From NCBI RefSeq assembly GCF_024362345.1, contig NZ_CP101505.1, positions 454,001 to 518,000 on the forward strand: a stretch of 64,000 nt of DNA, written 5' to 3'. Both the position numbers and the translations under genes were made by a program. Of the stretch, positions 44,517 through 51,942 are shown piece after piece (the first letter of the stretch is position 1; the number at the start of each line of letters is the position of its first letter). The notes beneath the pieces were generated by a model. The model searched no databases and was not told the origin of the DNA. It saw only the letters and a program-made list of their open reading frames with translations. The DNA comes from Polaribacter dokdonensis. Its GTDB lineage: Bacteria > Bacteroidota > Bacteroidia > Flavobacteriales > Flavobacteriaceae.

Positions 44517-45626
44517 ATGACAAAAGAATTTTTATTACAAAATTTTAACAATATAACAGATTTACCTCTTAACAATAGAGTTGTAATGGCACCTATGACA
44601 AGAAGTCGTGCAAATAATAAGGGCAATGTACCAACAGATGATTTACATGGTGTTTATTATGAGCAAAGAGCATCTGCAGGTTTAATTATTACTGAAGGAT
44701 CTCAGGTTTCAGAAAGAGCTGTGGGTTATATCAATACACCAGGTATCTATTCTAAACAACAAGTAGAAGGTTGGAAAAAAGTTACAAAAAGAGTGCATGC
44801 TAAAGGAGGTAAGATTTTTATTCAATTATGGCATGTTGGTCGTATTTCTCATCCTGATTTTCATGATGGAGAATTACCATTAGCACCTTCTGCATTAAAT
44901 GCGAATGAAACTGTATATACTCCTGAAGGAGAAAAGAATACAGTTACTCCAAAAGCAATGACAAAGGATGATATAAACCAAACTATTGAAGACATTAAAA
45001 ATGCAGCAGTTAATGCAATAAAGGCAGGTTTTGATGGTGTAGAAATACATTCTTCAAACGGATATTTATTTCATCAATTCTTTAATAAAACTTCTAATGT
45101 AAGAGAAGATGAATATGGAGGAAGTATTGAAAATAGAGCACGTTTCTTTTTTGAAGTTTTAGATGCTGTAAAAGAAGCAATACCTGAAAAGAAAATAGGA
45201 GTAAGGTTCAACCCTTCATTACATGGGATTTTTGGAATGGAATTGGATGAAGAAACGATACCAACATTCGAGTATATTATGAAAAAGTTAAATGATTATA
45301 AATTGGCTTATGTGCACTTATCAGAACCTTTTAATGATGTTTCTGATGTAGAATATGCTGTTGAGAATATTGCAGAACATTTCAGACCAATTTACAATGG
45401 TACTATTATTATCAATGCAGGTTTTAACCAAAAATCGGCAAATAAAGTCATTGAAGAAGGTAATGCAGATCTAGTAGCATTTGGTAAACCTTTTATTTCT
45501 AATCCAGATTTGGTAGAACGATTTGATAGAAATCAGGATTTAGCAGATTGGAATCAAGACACATTTTATACTCCAGGAAAGGAAGGATATACAGATTATC
45601 CAAAATTAGAAGTAAATAAACAATAA
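44517..45626 (+). CDS. Old yellow enzyme-type alkene reductase (NADH:flavin oxidoreductase)
   Basis: FMN-dependent ene-reductase of the NemA/OYE group that reduces electrophilic alkenes, nitrate esters and N-ethylmaleimide. At 369 aa it is a TIM barrel. It has NRVVMAPMTRSRAN, FIQLWHVGRISHPDF, substrate-binding His and Asn in DGVEIHSSNGYLFHQFF (HSSN rather than the common HGAN), and EDEYGGSIENRARFFFEVLD. It stands at the start of a run of redox/electrophile genes and is followed by a peroxiredoxin-like gene 10 nt on. Confidence 0.93.
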   Translation: MTKEFLLQNFNNITDLPLNNRVVMAPMTRSRANNKGNVPTDDLHGVYYEQRASAGLIITEGSQVSERAVGYINTPGIYSKQQVEGWKKVTKRVHAKGGKIFIQLWHVGRISHPDFHDGELPLAPSALNANETVYTPEGEKNTVTPKAMTKDDINQTIEDIKNAAVNAIKAGFDGVEIHSSNGYLFHQFFNKTSNVREDEYGGSIENRARFFFEVLDAVKEAIPEKKIGVRFNPSLHGIFGMELDEETIPTFEYIMKKLNDYKLAYVHLSEPFNDVSDVEYAVENIAEHFRPIYNGTIIINAGFNQKSANKVIEEGNADLVAFGKPFISNPDLVERFDRNQDLADWNQDTFYTPGKEGYTDYPKLEVNKQ

Positions 45627-45636
45627 AAAAATAACT

Positions 45637-46146
45637 ATGATTAAGCCAAGAGAAAAAACACCCGATTTAAAAATAAATTTAGTAAACGATACAAAATGGA
45701 GCTTGCATGAGCAAAGTCCAGAAAATTTTACACTTATTATTTTCTATAGAGGAATCCATTGTCCTGTTTGTAAAAAGCAGTTAGAACAATTAAAAAAGAA
45801 GATGGATGATTTTACAGAAAGAGGAGTAAATTTAATAGCCATTAGTGCAGATACAGAAGAAAAGGCAAAGAAAGCTTATAAGGATTGGGATATAGAGTCT
45901 CTACCTGTAGGTTATGATTTGCCAATTGAAGAAGGTAGAAAATGGGGATTATTTGTGTCTAAAGGAATTAGCGATAAAGAACCAGATACATTTTTAGAAC
46001 CTGGTTTATTTCTAATTGATAAAGAACAAAAAGTATATTGGCAATCCATACAATCTATGCCTTTTGGAAGACCTGAGTTTAGAGACGTTTTAAACGGAAT
46101 AGATTACATTCTTAAGGAAGGATATCCTGCAAGAGGAGAAGCATAA
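45637..46146 (+). CDS. Peroxiredoxin-like (AhpC/TSA family) protein
   Basis: 169-aa thioredoxin-fold protein. FYRGIHCPVCKKQLEQL (~40-52) has a CxxC at the peroxidatic position, as in the 'peroxiredoxin-like' subgroup of AhpC/TSA. ISADTEEKAKKAYKDW and LFLIDKEQKVYWQSIQSMPF follow the fold's pattern. No signal peptide, so cytoplasmic. Its reductant is unknown. Co-transcribed with the OYE gene (10-nt gap). Confidence 0.88.
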   Translation: MIKPREKTPDLKINLVNDTKWSLHEQSPENFTLIIFYRGIHCPVCKKQLEQLKKKMDDFTERGVNLIAISADTEEKAKKAYKDWDIESLPVGYDLPIEEGRKWGLFVSKGISDKEPDTFLEPGLFLIDKEQKVYWQSIQSMPFGRPEFRDVLNGIDYILKEGYPARGEA

Positions 46147-46224
46147 TAAACAGTAAATTGTAAAGAAAATTAACAGGAATAAGATCAAATGATTATACTA
46201 TACTAGATATTAATGGTTTAATAA

Positions 46225-46257
46225 TTTGTTTCTGTTAATTTTTTTTAATTATATTTG
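46225..46257 (+). promoter_or_regulatory. Promoter of the first mini winged-helix gene
   Basis: TTTG (46225-46228), 21 nt, then TATATTTG (46250-46257): an essentially perfect Bacteroidota promoter. The ATG (46284) follows 26 nt later. Confidence 0.7.
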
Positions 46258-46283
46258 TTAATAACTTTTAAATTTAACCCCTT

Positions 46284-46487
46284 ATGTTAAACCCTAATTT
46301 ATCTGCTCAAGAGCAGTCTGTACTAAATGCAGTACAATCAGAACACCTAACTAGTTTTGAAATTCTTAAAAAAGTAGAAAATGTTTCTATGATTTTGTCA
46401 TTGTACAATATTCTAGATCAACTAAACAACAAAGGTGTCATCAAAAGCTACATGAAACAAGATCTTAAGTATCATTATGCAGCTTAA
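46284..46487 (+). CDS. Mini winged-helix-like protein, copy 1
   Basis: 67-aa protein, one of three tandem paralogues. The pattern LTSFEILKKVENVSMILSLY, then NILDQLNNKGVIKSYMKQDL and KYHYAA, looks like a winged helix-turn-helix: helix (EQSVLNAVQ), helix (SFEILKKVE), recognition helix (LYNILDQLNNKG), then a two-stranded wing (IKSYMKQDLKYHY). The size fits a bare DNA-binding module with no sensor domain. The gene has its own promoter and intrinsic terminator. The family name is not known to me, and the wHTH call is from pattern only. Confidence 0.8.
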   Translation: MLNPNLSAQEQSVLNAVQSEHLTSFEILKKVENVSMILSLYNILDQLNNKGVIKSYMKQDLKYHYAA

Positions 46488-46510
46488 ATGCGCTTTTTAT
46501 TAAAATCTTA

Positions 46511-46553
46511 AAAACGTTGTTAATCTTAATTGGTATGTTAACAACGTTTTTTT
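46511..46553 (+). terminator. Terminator of mini winged-helix copy 1
   Basis: AAAACGTTGTTAA (46511-46523) pairs with TTAACAACGTTTT (46538-46550), then T's. It is duplicated, with compensating changes, after copy 2. Confidence 0.88.
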
Positions 46554-46614
46554 ATGCCCTAAAGTTTGTCTTTCATTACAACTCATCTATAATTTTTCTT
46601 AGATAGTCGAAAAC

Positions 46615-46648
46615 TTGATCAAATAAAGCTACATATAATTTACTTTTA
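46615..46648 (+). promoter_or_regulatory. Candidate promoter of mini winged-helix copy 2
   Basis: TTG (46615-46617), 23 nt, then TACTTTTA (46641-46648), one base off TAnnTTTG. ATG 19 nt downstream. Confidence 0.45.
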
Positions 46649-46667
46649 ATGAAAATTAATAAACCTT

Positions 46668-46871
46668 ATGGTCAAAATAGAATTATCACAATTAGAAGAA
46701 TCTGTAGTAAATGTGGTTAAAGAAAACCATTTAACCAGTTTTGAAATTCTTAAAAAAGTAGAAAATATTTCTATGATTTTGTCTTTGTACAATATACTAG
46801 ATCAACTAAACAGCAAAGGTGTTATCAAAAGCTATATAAAGCAAGATCTTAAGTATCACTGTGCAGCTTAA
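46668..46871 (+). CDS. Mini winged-helix-like protein, copy 2
   Basis: 67-aa paralogue of the previous gene; from LTSFEILKKVEN onward the two differ at only a few positions (V/I, N/S, M/I, Y/C), while the first 20 residues diverge (VKIELSQLEESVVNVVKENH). The DNA duplication continues past the stop codon into the terminator. It has its own promoter-like box. This is a recent duplication of the whole transcription unit. Confidence 0.8.
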   Translation: MVKIELSQLEESVVNVVKENHLTSFEILKKVENISMILSLYNILDQLNSKGVIKSYIKQDLKYHCAA

Positions 46872-46895
46872 ATGCACTTTTTATTAAAATCTTAT

Positions 46896-46937
46896 AAAAG
46901 TTGTTAATTTTAGTTGGTAGGTTAACAGCTTTTTTTT
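46896..46937 (+). terminator. Terminator of mini winged-helix copy 2
   Basis: AAAAGTTGTTAA (46896-46907) with TTAACAGCTTTT (46922-46933) and a T-run. Compared with copy 1 a C-G pair has become A-T, a compensatory change that shows the stem is maintained by selection; one G.U wobble is present. Confidence 0.8.
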
Positions 46938-46960
46938 ATCTAATTTGATGACTAATAGTC

Positions 46961-46988
46961 TTGTAGCCAATAAAAAGTTGTACATTTA
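46961..46988 (+). promoter_or_regulatory. Candidate promoter of mini winged-helix copy 3
   Basis: TTG (46961-46963), 17 nt, then TACATTTA (46981-46988), one base off TAnnTTTG. The ATG is 12 nt further on. Confidence 0.45.
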
Positions 46989-47000
46989 GAAAAAAAGAAA

Positions 47001-47204
47001 ATGAAAAAGCAACACTTATCAGAGTTAGAGAACTCTGTATTAGAAACTATACAAGAAAAAGCATTAACTAGTTTTGAAATTTTAGATAGGGTAGAACATA
47101 TAGATATGATTTTACCTCTTTATTCTGTTTTAGAGAATTTAAATGATAAAGGTGTGCTAAAAAGTTATATTTCTAACGACTTGAAATATCATATAGCTCA
47201 ATAG
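47001..47204 (+). CDS. Mini winged-helix-like protein, copy 3 (diverged)
   Basis: 67-aa, same length and alignment as copies 1 and 2, but more diverged: LTSFEILDRVEHIDMILPLY, then SVLENLNDKGVLKSYISNDL and KYHIAQ. The fixed core across all three is LTSFEIL..VE...MIL.LY..L..LN.KGV.KSY...DLKYH. Constraint on both the putative recognition helix and the wing suggests a DNA- or protein-binding function. Its terminator differs from those of the other two. Confidence 0.78.
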   Translation: MKKQHLSELENSVLETIQEKALTSFEILDRVEHIDMILPLYSVLENLNDKGVLKSYISNDLKYHIAQ

Positions 47205-47235
47205 AATAAGTTTTGCGCTATTAATAAAAGCAATA

Positions 47236-47268
47236 AAAAAAGCCTGTATTTTCATACAAGCTTTTATT
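47236..47268. terminator. Bidirectional terminator between copy 3 and the DJ-1/PfpI gene
   Basis: AAAAGC-C-TGTAT and ATACA-A-GCTTTT (47238-47265) form a stem with one internal mismatch and a TTTC loop, flanked by A- and T-runs. It serves both convergent genes. Confidence 0.8.
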
Positions 47269-47288
47269 ATTAAATTATTTATGTTTTA

Positions 47289-47972
47289 CTACTGATTCTT
47301 TACAGTATCGTACAATTTCTCTGCGACTAATTTAGATGAAGCAGGATTCTGACCAGTAATTAATAAGCCATCTTGAATTGCATATGCTGCCCAATCCTCT
47401 TTTTTAGAATAAATCCCACCATTTTCTTGTAGCATATCTTCTACTAAGAAAGGCACAACATCTACTAAGTTTACAGCTTCTTCTTCAGAGTTTGTAAATC
47501 CTGTTACTTTTTTACCTTTAACTAATGGTTCTCCATTTTTTGTCTTTACACTTTTTAATGCTGCTGGAGCATGACATACAAAAGAAACAGGTTTTTCTTG
47601 CGCATAAAAAGTTTCTATAAGAGTAATAGATTCAGCATCATTGGCAAGATCCCATAAAGGACCATGACCTCCAGGATAAAAAACAGCATCAAAATCTAAA
47701 GGATTCATTTCTGCTAACTTATGCGTATTATTAATTAAATTTTGTGCCTTTTCATCACTTTTAAAACGTTTAGTATCTTCTGTACTTGCATCTTCAGTAT
47801 CACTACTAGGATCAATTGGTGCTTTTCCTCCTTTAGGAGTAGCCAATGTAATTTCTACACCTTTATCTAATAAAGTGTAATATGGGCCAGCAAATTCTTC
47901 AATCCAAAACCCTGTTTTTTTACCTGTATCACCAAGTTTATCATGTGATGTTAGTACGAATAATATTTTCAT
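47289..47972 (-). CDS. DJ-1/PfpI family (class-I amidotransferase-like) protein, Hsp31-type
   Basis: 227-aa protein with the DJ-1/PfpI fold. The nucleophile Cys is in VSFVCHAPAALKSVK (~133), and its Glu partner is probably in GFWIEEFAGPYY (~26). FYPGGHGPLWDLANDAE is the typical strand before the elbow. The nearest subgroup is Hsp31/YajL-like, some of which act as glutathione-independent glyoxalases or protein deglycases on methylglyoxal adducts. Located in an electrophile-stress gene run. A -7-like TAATTTTG lies upstream on the minus strand (47997-48004). Confidence 0.9.
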   Translation of the reverse strand: MKILFVLTSHDKLGDTGKKTGFWIEEFAGPYYTLLDKGVEITLATPKGGKAPIDPSSDTEDASTEDTKRFKSDEKAQNLINNTHKLAEMNPLDFDAVFYPGGHGPLWDLANDAESITLIETFYAQEKPVSFVCHAPAALKSVKTKNGEPLVKGKKVTGFTNSEEEAVNLVDVVPFLVEDMLQENGGIYSKKEDWAAYAIQDGLLITGQNPASSKLVAEKLYDTVKNQ

Positions 47973-48088
47973 TTTGTTGTTTATTTTTAGTTATAACAAA
48001 ATTACACGCCAAATGAAATAATAATTAACTCACTTGAAATATTTATGAGCGTTATCCAAAAAAAATATTAAAAAATTAGAATTAAAAC

Positions 48089-48433
48089 TTACGCTATTGG
48101 CTTTGATTGCTCAGAAATAGCAAAATCTCCCCAATCAGCAATGGCTTTAATTAATGGAATTAAAGTTTTACCAAATTTGGTTAAAGAATACTCTACTTTT
48201 AAAGGAGGTCTTGTTGTATAAACTTTTCGTTTTACAATGCCATCTTCTTCTAGTTTCTTTAATTGAATACTTAAAGTTCTTTCTGTAACAGATGGCATTT
48301 CTTTTCTAAGCTGATTGTATCTTAATGGCTCATTCATTAAATGATATAAAATTACAGTTTTCCATTTTCCACCAATAACGCCCATAGTTAAACTTGCACA
48401 ACAAGGGTATTCTTTTCCTTTAAAAGTATGCAT
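48089..48433 (-). CDS. HxlR-family winged-helix regulator, probable redox/quinone sensor
   Basis: 114-aa HxlR protein. EYPCCASLTMGVIGGKWKTV near the N-terminus has the conserved Cys region used for thiol sensing in YodB/HypR-type members. RYNQLRKEMPSVTERTLSIQ and LEEDGIVKRKVYTTRPPLKV are the recognition helix and wing. It is divergent from a nitroreductase, the same partnership as quinone/diamide-responsive HxlR regulators elsewhere. Two operator-like dyads lie in the shared intergenic region, one over its own -33 element, so autorepression is likely. Confidence 0.92.
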   Translation of the reverse strand: MHTFKGKEYPCCASLTMGVIGGKWKTVILYHLMNEPLRYNQLRKEMPSVTERTLSIQLKKLEEDGIVKRKVYTTRPPLKVEYSLTKFGKTLIPLIKAIADWGDFAISEQSKPIA

Positions 48434-48452
48434 AATTACAATAATTTATGTG

Positions 48453-48483
48453 CAAAGATAATTCACTATAAAAATATATACAA
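48453..48483 (-). promoter_or_regulatory. Promoter of the HxlR gene
   Basis: Minus strand: TTG (48483-48481), 20 nt, then TATCTTTG (48460-48453). It matches the Bacteroidota consensus, and the -33 element lies in the edge of operator dyad 1. Confidence 0.65.
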
Positions 48484-48500
48484 CTATAAAATATATAGTT
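48482..48500. promoter_or_regulatory. Operator-like dyad 1 (HxlR)
   Basis: AACTATA, 5 nt, TATAGTT: a perfect 7-bp dyad. It overlaps the -33 element of the hxlR promoter. It shares the ACTAT...ATAGT core with dyad 2. Confidence 0.6.
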
Positions 48501-48553
48501 AATTTTAGTTGTTTAAAAAAATGACAGTAAGCATTTTAGTGTTAATTGAATAT

Positions 48554-48571
48554 ACTATCTATTATGATAGT
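48554..48571. promoter_or_regulatory. Operator-like dyad 2 (HxlR)
   Basis: ACTATC, 6 nt, GATAGT: a perfect 6-bp dyad ending 3 nt before the -33 TTG of the nitroreductase promoter. The core ACTAT...ATAGT is the same as in dyad 1, with nearly equal spacing. Confidence 0.6.
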
Positions 48572-48573
48572 TA

Positions 48574-48604
48574 TTGTTTACTTAATCTACAATACTTAGT
48601 TTTG
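48574..48604 (+). promoter_or_regulatory. Promoter of the nitroreductase gene
   Basis: TTG (48574-48576), 20 nt, then TAGTTTTG (48597-48604). The ATG (48640) is 35 nt further. It matches the Bacteroidota consensus exactly. Confidence 0.7.
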
Positions 48605-48639
48605 TAGCTATAAAAACAATAGTATAAATAATTCAAATT

Positions 48640-49317
48640 ATGAAAACACCCAACATATCAAAAGAAGAAATTTTAAATGCATTTAATTATAGACATGCAA
48701 CAAAAGAGTTTGATGCCACAAAATCTGTTTCAGATGAGGATATCGAATTCATTTTAAAAACTGCTAACTTATCTCCAAGTTCATTTGGTTTTGAACCTTG
48801 GCATTTTGTAGTTGTTCAAAATAAGGAGTTAAGAGAATTACTAAAACCTGTAGCTTGGGGTGCTCCTCTTAAATTAGATACAGCAAGTCATTTTATTTTG
48901 GGTTTGAGCATGAAAGCTCCAATGATTAAGCATGGTGCTTCGTATATCAATCATATATTAGATGATGTAAAGCAAATGCCTAAAGAAGTTAAAGAAATGT
49001 ATGGTAGATTTTATAGAGAGTTTCAAGAAAGAGATTTTAATTTAGACACAGATAAAAAGTTGTTTGATTGGTCTTCTAAACAAACCTATATAGCTTTAGG
49101 TAATATGCTAACTTCAGCTGCTTTAATTGGTATAGATTCTTGTCCAATAGAAGGTTTTCATCAAGAAAAGGCTGAAGCTTTATTACAAGATAAGTTTGAT
49201 ATTGATATTACAAAATATGGCCTATCATTTATGGCTGCATTTGGATATCGAAAAGCAGATCCTGAACATCCAAAAACAAGAAGAGATTTATCAGAAATGA
49301 TTAGTTATAAGAATTAA
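48640..49317 (+). CDS. NAD(P)H-dependent nitroreductase-family oxidoreductase
   Basis: 225-aa FMN oxidoreductase of the NfsB-like nitroreductase family, which reduces quinones and nitro compounds by two electrons. YRHATKEFDATKSVSDEDIE and LSPSSFGFEPWHFVVVQNKE are the FMN-binding N-terminal motifs, and the C-terminal ALGNMLTSAALIGIDSCPIE and AFGYRKADPEHPKTRRDL close the fold. It is divergent from HxlR with shared operators, so it is probably induced when HxlR is oxidised. A terminator follows. Confidence 0.93.
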   Translation: MKTPNISKEEILNAFNYRHATKEFDATKSVSDEDIEFILKTANLSPSSFGFEPWHFVVVQNKELRELLKPVAWGAPLKLDTASHFILGLSMKAPMIKHGASYINHILDDVKQMPKEVKEMYGRFYREFQERDFNLDTDKKLFDWSSKQTYIALGNMLTSAALIGIDSCPIEGFHQEKAEALLQDKFDIDITKYGLSFMAAFGYRKADPEHPKTRRDLSEMISYKN

Positions 49318-49334
49318 TTCACCCCAACTATATG

Positions 49335-49366
49335 GCTCCAAATTTATCTGTTTGGGGCTTTTTTTT
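49335..49366 (+). terminator. Terminator after the nitroreductase gene
   Basis: GCTCCAAA (49335-49342) pairs with TTTGGGGC (49351-49358; one G.U), followed by eight T's. Confidence 0.85.
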
Positions 49367-49430
49367 CCAATGTCATAATTGCAAAATTTATATAAATCAA
49401 ACTCTAGGATTATATATCAACAGAATTAAT

Positions 49431-49438
49431 TACATTCG
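49431..49438 (+). promoter_or_regulatory. Candidate -7 box directly before the KefF-like start
   Basis: TACATTCG (TAnnTTYG) ends 4 nt before ATG 49443. This implies a leaderless or near-leaderless message. The -33 region is weak. Confidence 0.45.
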
Positions 49439-49442
49439 TTTT

Positions 49443-50036
49443 ATGAAGAGAGTACTAGTATTATTTGCACATCCTAAATTTGAAAAATCAAAGGTTAATA
49501 AAGAATTAATTGAGGAAATTAAAGATTTAGATGATGTAACAATTCATGATTTGTATGAAGAATATCCAGATTTTCATGTAGATGTTAATCGCGAAAAAGA
49601 ACTCTTAGAAAATCATGATATTATTATATGGCATCATCCTTTTTATTGGTACAGTTGCCCTCCATTAATGAAACAATGGATTGACATTGTACTTGAGTTT
49701 AATTGGGCTTATGGCCCTGAAGGAAATGCTTTAAAAGGCAAAATATGTTTAAACACAATAACTACAGGTGGCTCTAAAGAAATGTATTGTTCAGAAGGAA
49801 ATAATAGTTTTACTGTAAGACAATTTTTACGACCATTTGAACAAACTGCAACTTTATGTGGTATGACTTATTTTTCTCCTTTTACAGTAATGGGAACACA
49901 TAAACTGCAAGAAAATAAATTGTTAGAAGCTAAAGTAAAATACAAGAAGGTTATAAAATTATTACAAAATGGTTTAGATGTAAATGATTTTGATTCATCA
50001 GCTTTTTTAAATGAAATACCACAATTAAATTCTTAA
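49443..50036 (+). CDS. KefF-type NAD(P)H oxidoreductase, ancillary protein of the K+ efflux system
   Basis: 197-aa flavodoxin-fold quinone reductase. KRVLVLFAHPKFEKSKVNKE and HHPFYWYSCPPLMKQWIDIV are typical of KefF/MdaB proteins. I choose ATG 49443; the longer reading would run through the upstream terminator. KefF binds the cytoplasmic face of KefC and activates it. The gene lies 5 nt before a KefC-type antiporter, the known KefF-KefC arrangement. It should respond to electrophile stress. Confidence 0.9.
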   Translation: MKRVLVLFAHPKFEKSKVNKELIEEIKDLDDVTIHDLYEEYPDFHVDVNREKELLENHDIIIWHHPFYWYSCPPLMKQWIDIVLEFNWAYGPEGNALKGKICLNTITTGGSKEMYCSEGNNSFTVRQFLRPFEQTATLCGMTYFSPFTVMGTHKLQENKLLEAKVKYKKVIKLLQNGLDVNDFDSSAFLNEIPQLNS

Positions 50037-50041
50037 ATTAA

Positions 50042-51922
50042 ATGACTGGAAGTATTCTTTTTCAAGCAATAATGTTTTTAGCAGGCGCTATTTTGTGTGT
50101 TTCTATTGCTAAAAGATTTGGGTTAAGTTCTGTAATTGGTTATTTATTAGCTGGAGTTTTAATTGGGCCTTATGTTTTAGGGTTTATAGGTAATGAAGGT
50201 GATGATATTTTGCATTTTGCTGAATTTGGAGTAGTTATGATGCTGTTTTTAATTGGATTAGAAATAGAACCCAAAAACTTCTGGAAAATGCGTAAAACCA
50301 TATTAGGAATGGGTGGTTTGCAAGTTGGTGCAACTATACTTTTAGCTTATTTACTCTTTTTAGCTTTGGGTTTCGACTCTAAAGTAGCTCTGGTAGTTTC
50401 AATGGCAGTTGCTTTATCATCTACAGCAATTGCAATGCAAACAATAAAGGAAAAAGGCTTGATGGGTACAACATTTGGAAACTCAGCATTTTCCATTTTG
50501 CTTTTTCAAGATATTATTGTCATTTTTATGTTAGGTTTTATTCCTTTATTAGCGAATACAGATACAAAATCTACAAATAATTCACATAGCGAATCTTATA
50601 GTTTAATACAAGATTTACCTGTTGCTTATCAAACAATTGCCATTATTTTATCTGTTGTTTTTATTGTTGTTGCTGGTAATTATCTTATTGTGCCTATGTT
50701 ACGTAAAGTTGCAAAAACTGGTGTAAGAGAATTGCTAATTGCTGCTGCTTTATTAATTGTATTCGGAATTTCTTTCTTAATGGAATTTGTTGGTATAAGT
50801 CCTGCTTTAGGGGCTTTTTTAGGTGGTGTGGTTCTGTCTAATAGTGAATTTAAACACGAATTAGAAAGTACTTTAGAGCCTTTTAAAAACTTACTTTTAG
50901 GACTGTTTTTTATGGCAGTTGGTGCATCTATAAACTTTATTGTTATTGCAAATAATCCTTTTACAATTATTGGTACATTATTTACTATTATAGTTCTAAA
51001 AGCACTTATTCTTTACATTACTGGTAGCGTTTTTAAATTAAAACTAGATCAAAAGTTGATGCTAACTTTTAGCCTAGCACAAGTAGGAGAGTTTGCCTTT
51101 GTACTATTATCTTTTGCATTTGGCTTGCATATTTTAGGGCAAGAACAGATGGATATGCTTTTGGTAATTACTGCATTATCTATGTCATTAACTCCAATTA
51201 TTACCCTTATTAATGAAAGATTGATATTGCCAAATATTGGCACCAAAGAATCTATAAAAAGACCTATGGATCATATTGCAAAATCGCAAAAAATAATATT
51301 GGTTGGTTTTGGACATTTTGGAAGTACTGTTGGACGTTTTTTAAGATCTCATGGAGTGGAAGCAACCATTCTAGATCATGATTCAAATAGAGTAGATTTT
51401 TTAAGACAAATGGGGTTTGAGGTGTATTATGGAGATGCTACAAGAGAAGATTTATTAGAATCTGCAGGTATTGCAGAAGCAAAAATTATTATTTGTGCTA
51501 CAAATAGATTAGTAGTATCTAAAGCAATTAGTAAAATTGTAAAAGAGAAATATCCTCATGTTGATTTAATGATTAGAACAAAAAATAGATACGATGCCTA
51601 TGAGCTTTTAAATATGGGACACACTCAAGTTTACAGAGAATCTTTAGATACTTCTTTACTTTTGGCTAGAGATGTACTTAGTAAAATGGGTTATAGAAAA
51701 TACACGCTTAATACCCAATTGCAAAACTTTAGAAAGTATGATGAAGAAAGTCTAAAACGTTTAGCACAAGAACCAAAAAGAGACGAAAAATATATATTTA
51801 AGGTAAGAGAAGAGCTTAAACAGCAAGAAAAGTTTTTAAATGATGATTTAAAAAGGGGAGTAGTAGACTTTGACAATCATTGGGATAGTGAGTCTATGAA
51901 AAAAGCTTTAGAAAAGCATTAA
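50042..51922 (+). CDS. KefB/KefC-type glutathione-gated K+ efflux antiporter homologue (CPA2)
   Basis: 626-aa monovalent cation:proton antiporter with 12-13 hydrophobic segments (~1-385) and a cytosolic RCK/TrkA-N domain (~410-530, IILVGFGHFGSTVGRFLRSH, then YYGDATREDLLESAG). This matches KefC more than other CPA2 members. A Lys/Glu-rich C-terminal tail follows. In E. coli, glutathione adducts of electrophiles open KefC, and the resulting K+/H+ exchange acidifies the cell as protection. This organism carries bshA, so the natural gating thiol may be bacillithiol (inference). Confidence 0.93.
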   Translation: MTGSILFQAIMFLAGAILCVSIAKRFGLSSVIGYLLAGVLIGPYVLGFIGNEGDDILHFAEFGVVMMLFLIGLEIEPKNFWKMRKTILGMGGLQVGATILLAYLLFLALGFDSKVALVVSMAVALSSTAIAMQTIKEKGLMGTTFGNSAFSILLFQDIIVIFMLGFIPLLANTDTKSTNNSHSESYSLIQDLPVAYQTIAIILSVVFIVVAGNYLIVPMLRKVAKTGVRELLIAAALLIVFGISFLMEFVGISPALGAFLGGVVLSNSEFKHELESTLEPFKNLLLGLFFMAVGASINFIVIANNPFTIIGTLFTIIVLKALILYITGSVFKLKLDQKLMLTFSLAQVGEFAFVLLSFAFGLHILGQEQMDMLLVITALSMSLTPIITLINERLILPNIGTKESIKRPMDHIAKSQKIILVGFGHFGSTVGRFLRSHGVEATILDHDSNRVDFLRQMGFEVYYGDATREDLLESAGIAEAKIIICATNRLVVSKAISKIVKEKYPHVDLMIRTKNRYDAYELLNMGHTQVYRESLDTSLLLARDVLSKMGYRKYTLNTQLQNFRKYDEESLKRLAQEPKRDEKYIFKVREELKQQEKFLNDDLKRGVVDFDNHWDSESMKKALEKH

Positions 51923-51942
51923 GCGTTTAATTAAAATTCTTC

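Noticed and set aside
49332..49442. N-terminal extension of the KefF-like protein
   Set aside because: It would be translated from inside the nitroreductase terminator and has no counterpart in the family; ATG 49443 fits better.
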